This document shows positions 58,343 through 61,038 of a stretch of 61,038 nt of DNA, in pieces. Position 1 is the stretch's first letter; every line of letters begins with the position of its first letter. A model generated the notes under the pieces. That model searched no databases and was not told where the DNA came from. It was given only the letters and a program-made list of their open reading frames with translations. The stretch is from contig CAKOSA010000004.1 of NCBI GenBank assembly GCA_934101865.1, forward strand, positions 1-61,038, read 5' to 3'. The DNA comes from an uncultured Bacilli bacterium. Lineage in GTDB: Bacteria > Bacillota_I > Bacilli_A > RF39 > UBA660. A program made the translations under genes and the position numbers.

Positions 58343-58551
58343 TGAAAATGAGTAATAAAGTATATGACAAGTTAAAATATAGTTTATTTATATTTATACC
58401 TGCGTTAATAACGTTAATAGGAACACTAGGTAAAATATATAAGTTTGATACAGAAACTATTATATTAACGATAAGTGCATTAACTACATTTGTAGGAGCC
58501 ATAACTGGTTTATCAAGCATAAATTATAATAATAAGAAAGAGGGTAATTAG
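58342..58551 (+). CDS. Phage holin (phi-LC3 / r1t type)
   Basis: A 69-residue protein with two membrane helices (about 14-31 and 38-57), a tight turn, and a basic tail ending NYNNKKEGN. FDTETIILTISALTTFVGAI is typical of small class II holins with the phiLC3 pattern. It makes the membrane hole that releases the endolysin. It is followed immediately by the endolysin gene. Confidence 0.82.
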   Translation: MKMSNKVYDKLKYSLFIFIPALITLIGTLGKIYKFDTETIILTISALTTFVGAITGLSSINYNNKKEGN

Positions 58552-58552
58552 T

Positions 58553-59476
58553 ATGATAAATATAGTAAAACAAATAGTACCACAGAGTAAGTATTCTATT
58601 AAGTGTCCTTATTCAATGACACCAATAGGTATTACAGTTCATAACACGGCAAATGACGCTTCGGCTAGAAGTGAGATAGCATATATGACTAACAATAATT
58701 CTGAAACATCGTTCCATTTTGCGGTGGATGACAAGGAAGCAGTACAAAGTCTGCCTCTTGATAGAAATGGCTGGCACGCAAGCGACGGTGCAAATGGTAC
58801 TGGAAACAGGAAAACAATTGCCATAGAGATATGTTATAGTAAGTCTGGTGGAGATAGATTTATAAAAGCAGAACAAAACGCAGTAGAGTTAATAGTTTAT
58901 CTTATGAAACAATACGGTTGGGGAATTGACCGAGTAAAGAGACACTATGATTACGCACCAAATAAGAAGTATTGTCCGCATCGTACAATGGATATGGGCT
59001 GGGATAGATTTTTAAATATGATAAAGGCTAAACTAAGCACCAGTTCTAGTACGATTACCGAACCTGATTGTACAGGGGTTATTACATATCAAGCATATAC
59101 AAGTAAATGGTTACCTGAGGTTAAAAAATGTGATAATACTGTTAATGGCTTCGCAGGAATAGGCAATGAACCAATTACAGCATTTAGATGTAAACCTGCT
59201 TACGGCGAAATTATATACGAGGCTCATAAACTAGGCGGTGGATGGTATGGTGCAGTTAATAGTAGAGATTATAATAGTAACTCAATTAATTCGTATGCAG
59301 GCATACCAAGTCAAGCAATTGACCTTATCAGAATTAAATCTACAAGGGGTTATGTAGATTATCGTGTAAAGACACGTGAAGACGGCTGGCTACCTTGGGT
59401 TAGAGGCTTTGGAGATAGATACTATGAATATGCGGGTATAGTTGGACACGCTATTATAGGTATACAAATGAAATAA
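58553..59476 (+). CDS. Endolysin: N-acetylmuramoyl-L-alanine amidase
   Basis: A 307-residue lysin. The Amidase_2 domain (about 20-160) has GITVHNTAND with H30, FHFAVDDKEAVQSLPLDRNG then WHASDG, and KRHYDYAPNKKYCPHRT for the remaining metal and catalytic residues. From about 175 three Trp/Gly repeats follow (KWLPEVKKC, GGGWYGAVNSRDYN, DGWLPWVRGFGDRYYEYAGI), resembling clostridial ChW-type wall-binding modules. It cleaves the peptide from glycan at lysis. Confidence 0.9.
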   Translation: MINIVKQIVPQSKYSIKCPYSMTPIGITVHNTANDASARSEIAYMTNNNSETSFHFAVDDKEAVQSLPLDRNGWHASDGANGTGNRKTIAIEICYSKSGGDRFIKAEQNAVELIVYLMKQYGWGIDRVKRHYDYAPNKKYCPHRTMDMGWDRFLNMIKAKLSTSSSTITEPDCTGVITYQAYTSKWLPEVKKCDNTVNGFAGIGNEPITAFRCKPAYGEIIYEAHKLGGGWYGAVNSRDYNSNSINSYAGIPSQAIDLIRIKSTRGYVDYRVKTREDGWLPWVRGFGDRYYEYAGIVGHAIIGIQMK

Positions 59477-59481
59477 GAAAA

Positions 59482-59516
59482 GGGGACAGGCTTTTTATTG
59501 CTCGTCCTCTTTTTTT
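59482..59516 (+). terminator. Late operon terminator after the endolysin
   Basis: GGGGAC pairs with GTCCTC, with GC/GC inside, followed by seven T. It overlaps the end of the minus-strand RHH gene. Confidence 0.75.
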
Positions 59517-59695
59517 AATGTTCCATTTTCTAATGATTTAAGTGCTAATCTAACTAATTCCGCTTTTGTCATATTTCTTTCTTTTAGAAGAATATTTGCT
59601 TTTTCCCATTCTTCTATTTTTAAATCTACTCTGAATGATTTATAGTGTTCTTTATTGTATCCTTGAATATATTTTGATTGATTAAAATCAGACAT
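59495..59695 (-). CDS. Ribbon-helix-helix (Arc/CopG-like) regulator
   Basis: Start set at the ATG 5 nt after GGAGGTG, giving 66 residues. The strand-helix-helix pattern KSFRVDLKIEEWEKANILLK then ERNMTKAELVRLALKSLENG fits the Arc/CopG/MetJ fold. It is transcribed divergently from a 39-aa gene. Matching inverted 12-bp boxes overlap both promoters, so it very probably represses itself and the small gene. It lies in the post-lysis accessory region next to attR. Confidence 0.78.
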   Translation of the reverse strand: MSDFNQSKYIQGYNKEHYKSFRVDLKIEEWEKANILLKERNMTKAELVRLALKSLENGTLKKEDEQ

Positions 59696-59719
59696 TTTAC
59701 ACCTCCGATAACATTTTAA

Positions 59720-59779
59720 CACATATCGTACAAAAAATCAATAAAAACTATTGACATAATGTACGATATGTGATATACT
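59720..59779. promoter_or_regulatory. Divergent promoters with 12-bp inverted operators
   Basis: CACATATCGTAC (59720-59731) is the exact inverse of GTACGATATGTG (59761-59772). The plus promoter is TTGACA (59751-59756), 17 bp, TATACT (59774-59779), with the right box inside its spacer. A minus promoter TTGATT/TAAAAT carries the left box. A third related half-site (ACATATCTTAC) follows at 59803-59813. Confidence 0.8.
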
Positions 59780-59784
59780 AAGTA

Positions 59785-59813
59785 CGTAAGATAAAGAGAA
59801 AACATATCTTACG
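59785..59813 (+). other. Leader hairpin before the 39-aa gene
   Basis: CGTAAGATA pairs with TATCTTACG, ending just before the SD GAAAGGAG, so it could affect translation. One arm resembles the operator box. Confidence 0.5.
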
Positions 59814-59826
59814 GAAAGGAGAAGTA

Positions 59827-59946
59827 ATGAACAATATAAAGAAAAAGCCAATCCGTAATTTAACTTTAACCGAGTGTTACGAATTAGCCAAATCAGGTTA
59901 CATCTTTATTAAATATAAAAATGTAATTGTAGTAGGAAAGGATTAA
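59827..59946 (+). CDS. 39-aa phage accessory protein under RHH control
   Basis: A frame of 39 residues (MNNIKKKPIRNLTLTECYEL, then AKSGYIFIKYKNVIVVGKD) with SD GAAAGGAG and a near-consensus promoter. It ends in a beta-strand-rich segment. No family is recognised. A repressible small gene beside attR suggests an anti-defence, toxin-antitoxin or early control role; I cannot choose among these from sequence. Confidence 0.6.
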   Translation: MNNIKKKPIRNLTLTECYELAKSGYIFIKYKNVIVVGKD

Positions 59947-59962
59947 ATCCTTTTCCTACACT
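59932..59962 (+). terminator. Hairpin overlapping the 39-aa gene end
   Basis: GTAGGAAAGGATT pairs with AATCCTTTTCCTAC (one bulged base), with the stop codon in the loop. There is no T run, so termination may be partial. Confidence 0.5.
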
Positions 59963-59992
59963 GATTATATCATTAGTTCATTACAAAGTCAA

Positions 59993-60115
59993 ATGAAAAA
60001 ATTAATAAAAGGGGTAGAGTTGATAATTAACTACTATAAGTCTAACAATTCTAACTACATTCCTATATACAGTGGAGATGAGTTAATCACTTATTGTAAG
60101 AGGGAGGTATGTTAG
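59993..60115 (+). CDS. Small phage protein (40 aa)
   Basis: A frame from ATG of 40 residues (MKKLIKGVELIINYYKSNNS, then NYIPIYSGDELITYCKREVC). The ATG has no clear SD, while an internal TTG at 60020 follows AAGGGG, so the real protein may be 31 residues. It ends just before the next gene's start. No family is recognised. Confidence 0.45.
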   Translation: MKKLIKGVELIINYYKSNNSNYIPIYSGDELITYCKREVC

Positions 60116-60116
60116 T

Positions 60117-60851
60117 ATGGAGAGTAGAGTACAAAGATATTCAAGAAAGAATAGACTAAAAAGAAGAATAAAGAGAAATTTAAAGGCACTTCCTAAAAAT
60201 GTAATAATGAGTATTATTTACATTTTAGTAGCACTTGTTTACATCATCTATGCTATTGTAAAATTCTTTGATAATCTAATAGCAAAACTATTTATGAAGA
60301 TACCTAGATTAATAAGAGTAGCACTTATTTATACTATGGTAATCAATACTATTACAAATATAATTCTTGTAAGTGGTAATCATAATTTAGAACTAATTAA
60401 TCCTTTATCATTAGAAGTAATACATCTTGATTCTGAACAGGTAAATTTTAACGTAGAAGGAGAAAAAGTACAAGAATGTAAGTTTGATAGTACAAGTTGT
60501 TTAATCTATGAGAAAGCCAAAGAAATAGGTTTAAATGAGGACCAAACACTAATGAGCATAGCAATAAGCAAATGGGAAACTGGTAATTATACCAGTGTTG
60601 CGTTTAGAAGTAAAAACAACGTTGGTGGTATGATGTGTAGTAGTGGACTTATAACTTATGGTTCCCTCGAAGAAGGTATCATAGCATTTCTAAGTAATCT
60701 AAAATATAATTATTTCGACATAGGCCTTGATACCTTAGAAAAAATCCAACCAAAATATTGCCCAATTGGTGCTGAAAATGATCCTAACAACCTTAATATT
60801 AACTGGTTGGGTGGAGCCAAAAAGATGTACAATGAGTTAAAGAGCAAGTAA
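60117..60851 (+). CDS. Membrane-anchored muramidase-like (glucosaminidase/LT-type) protein
   Basis: A 244-residue protein with a basic N-terminus and two hydrophobic stretches (about 28-52 and 64-85). The C-terminal domain resembles lysozyme-like or glucosaminidase enzymes: QTLMSIAISKWETGNYTSVA, FRSKNNVGGMMCSSGLITYG, and TLEKIQPKYCPIGAENDPNN. The probable catalytic Glu is in KWETG. It lies outside the lysis cassette, after accessory genes. It may help release or remodel the wall during conjugation-like or infection steps; the role is open. Confidence 0.65.
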   Translation: MESRVQRYSRKNRLKRRIKRNLKALPKNVIMSIIYILVALVYIIYAIVKFFDNLIAKLFMKIPRLIRVALIYTMVINTITNIILVSGNHNLELINPLSLEVIHLDSEQVNFNVEGEKVQECKFDSTSCLIYEKAKEIGLNEDQTLMSIAISKWETGNYTSVAFRSKNNVGGMMCSSGLITYGSLEEGIIAFLSNLKYNYFDIGLDTLEKIQPKYCPIGAENDPNNLNINWLGGAKKMYNELKSK

Positions 60852-60881
60852 ATGAATACCTGCTCTGTTCTTTTTATTTTT
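60841..60881 (+). terminator. Terminator at the right end of the prophage
   Basis: AGAGCA (60841-60846) pairs with TGCTCT (60861-60866), with GTA/TAC inside, followed by a long T-rich tract. Confidence 0.7.
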
Positions 60882-60890
60882 TTGAAAATC

Positions 60891-60980
60891 TGTACCTAAT
60901 TTGTACCTAAACGTATTTTTTATTTTGAAAACCCCCGTAAAATGGGGCTTTATTTTCTCGATGGTGGAGCCGAGGGGAAT
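60891..60980. repeat. attR: 90-bp direct repeat
   Basis: Identical to 26750-26839. On its right it continues seamlessly into tmRNA, so the gene's 3' end is kept intact by the phage copy. Confidence 0.92.
60928..60951 (-). terminator. tmRNA terminator
   Basis: On the minus strand, GCCCC-ATTTTAC-GGGG followed by TTTT, 11 nt after the CCA end. Confidence 0.75.
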
Positions 60981-61038
60981 CGAACCCCTGTCCAAAAATA
61001 CCGATAATTAAATATCTACAAGCTTAGTTAATTATTTT
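60962..61038 (-). ncRNA. ssrA: tmRNA (ssrA), 3' part
   Basis: Read on the minus strand, the end is GGACAGGGGTTCGATTCCCC followed by TCGGCTCCACCA: the T-arm with T-loop TTCGATT and a CCA-ended acceptor strand. Upstream is AAGCTTGTAGAT, a typical tmRNA segment. The 5' half and tag frame lie beyond the window. It rescues stalled ribosomes. Its 3' end is the prophage attachment site, a common one. Confidence 0.88.

Larger units (their letters stand above)
26750..60980. mobile_element. Siphovirus prophage integrated in the tmRNA gene 3' end
   Basis: About 34.2 kb between two 90-bp perfect direct repeats. It carries a complete set of modules: integrase next to attL, lysogeny switch, replication, packaging, head, long tail, lysis and accessory genes at both ends. 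Gene order (terminase, portal, minor head, scaffold, capsid, three minor capsid proteins, tail tube, gpG/gp15, tape measure) is that of Listeria A118-like and related siphophages. No disrupted essential gene is visible, so it may still be inducible. Confidence 0.95.

Noticed and set aside
1..61038. Mycoplasma-type code (TGA as Trp)
   Set aside because: Many genes end cleanly at TGA with the next gene overlapping at ATGA, and Trp is encoded by TGG throughout.

Overview
The window is AT-rich, uses TGA as a stop codon, and carries PolC, Mbl and a run of sporulation genes. This points to a low-GC Bacillota (Bacilli-like) gut-type bacterium with the standard genetic code. I cannot name a genus from sequence alone.

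Positions 1-4372 hold a conserved Bacillota core block: the end of rpiB, a YwzB-like (DUF1146) membrane protein, a membrane-anchored thioredoxin-fold protein, then spoIID, spoIIQ, spoIIID and mbl. The order matches that around spoIID-spoIIQ and spoIIID-mbl in Bacillus. A small 33-bp-period repeat and a divergent thioredoxin-like gene follow. Positions 5225-15273 are one long operon for a Tad/Flp-like (type IVc) pilus. It encodes two large secreted proteins, a CpaB-like SAF protein, a CpaF/TadA ATPase, TadB- and TadC-like membrane proteins, one small pilin, two pilin-like proteins and a TadZ-like protein with an altered P-loop. Another thioredoxin-fold protein, a PH-domain protein, a three-LysM protein, an unknown membrane protein, tRNA-Cys, tRNA-Met and polC (19573-24180) come next. 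A YjcZ-like small protein, a polysaccharide deacetylase and a suppressor-of-fused (SUFU) domain protein finish the chromosomal part.

Positions 26750-60980 are a complete-looking siphovirus prophage of about 34.2 kb inserted into the 3' end of the tmRNA gene. It is bounded by 90-bp perfect direct repeats that contain the last 18 nt of tmRNA and its terminator. From the left it has: a tyrosine integrase (minus strand); a small-RNA/DUF3800 moron region; small minus-strand lysogeny genes; a CI/Cro-type switch with four shared operator boxes; replication and recombination genes (DnaD-like, DUF1351, RecT, MBL nuclease, SSB, antirepressor, RusA); a run of tiny accessory genes; and an ArpU-like late regulator. 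Packaging, head, tail, holin and endolysin genes follow. At the right edge are a ribbon-helix-helix repressor with a divergent 39-aa gene and a membrane-anchored muramidase-like protein, then attR and tmRNA.

The signals most worth pursuing are these. A 12-G tract sits in a leader ORF immediately upstream of a tail-collar gene, where loss of one G would extend the leader onto the next start codon. A roughly 210-nt chain of hairpins lies between the head genes. A promoter-driven structured RNA runs convergently into a DUF3800 gene. A divergently regulated RHH/39-aa locus lies near attR. A JAB/MPN-like extension is fused to the minor head protein, and an InlB-type repeat is fused to the major capsid protein. 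The gpG/gp15 pair carries a clear -1 frameshift site.
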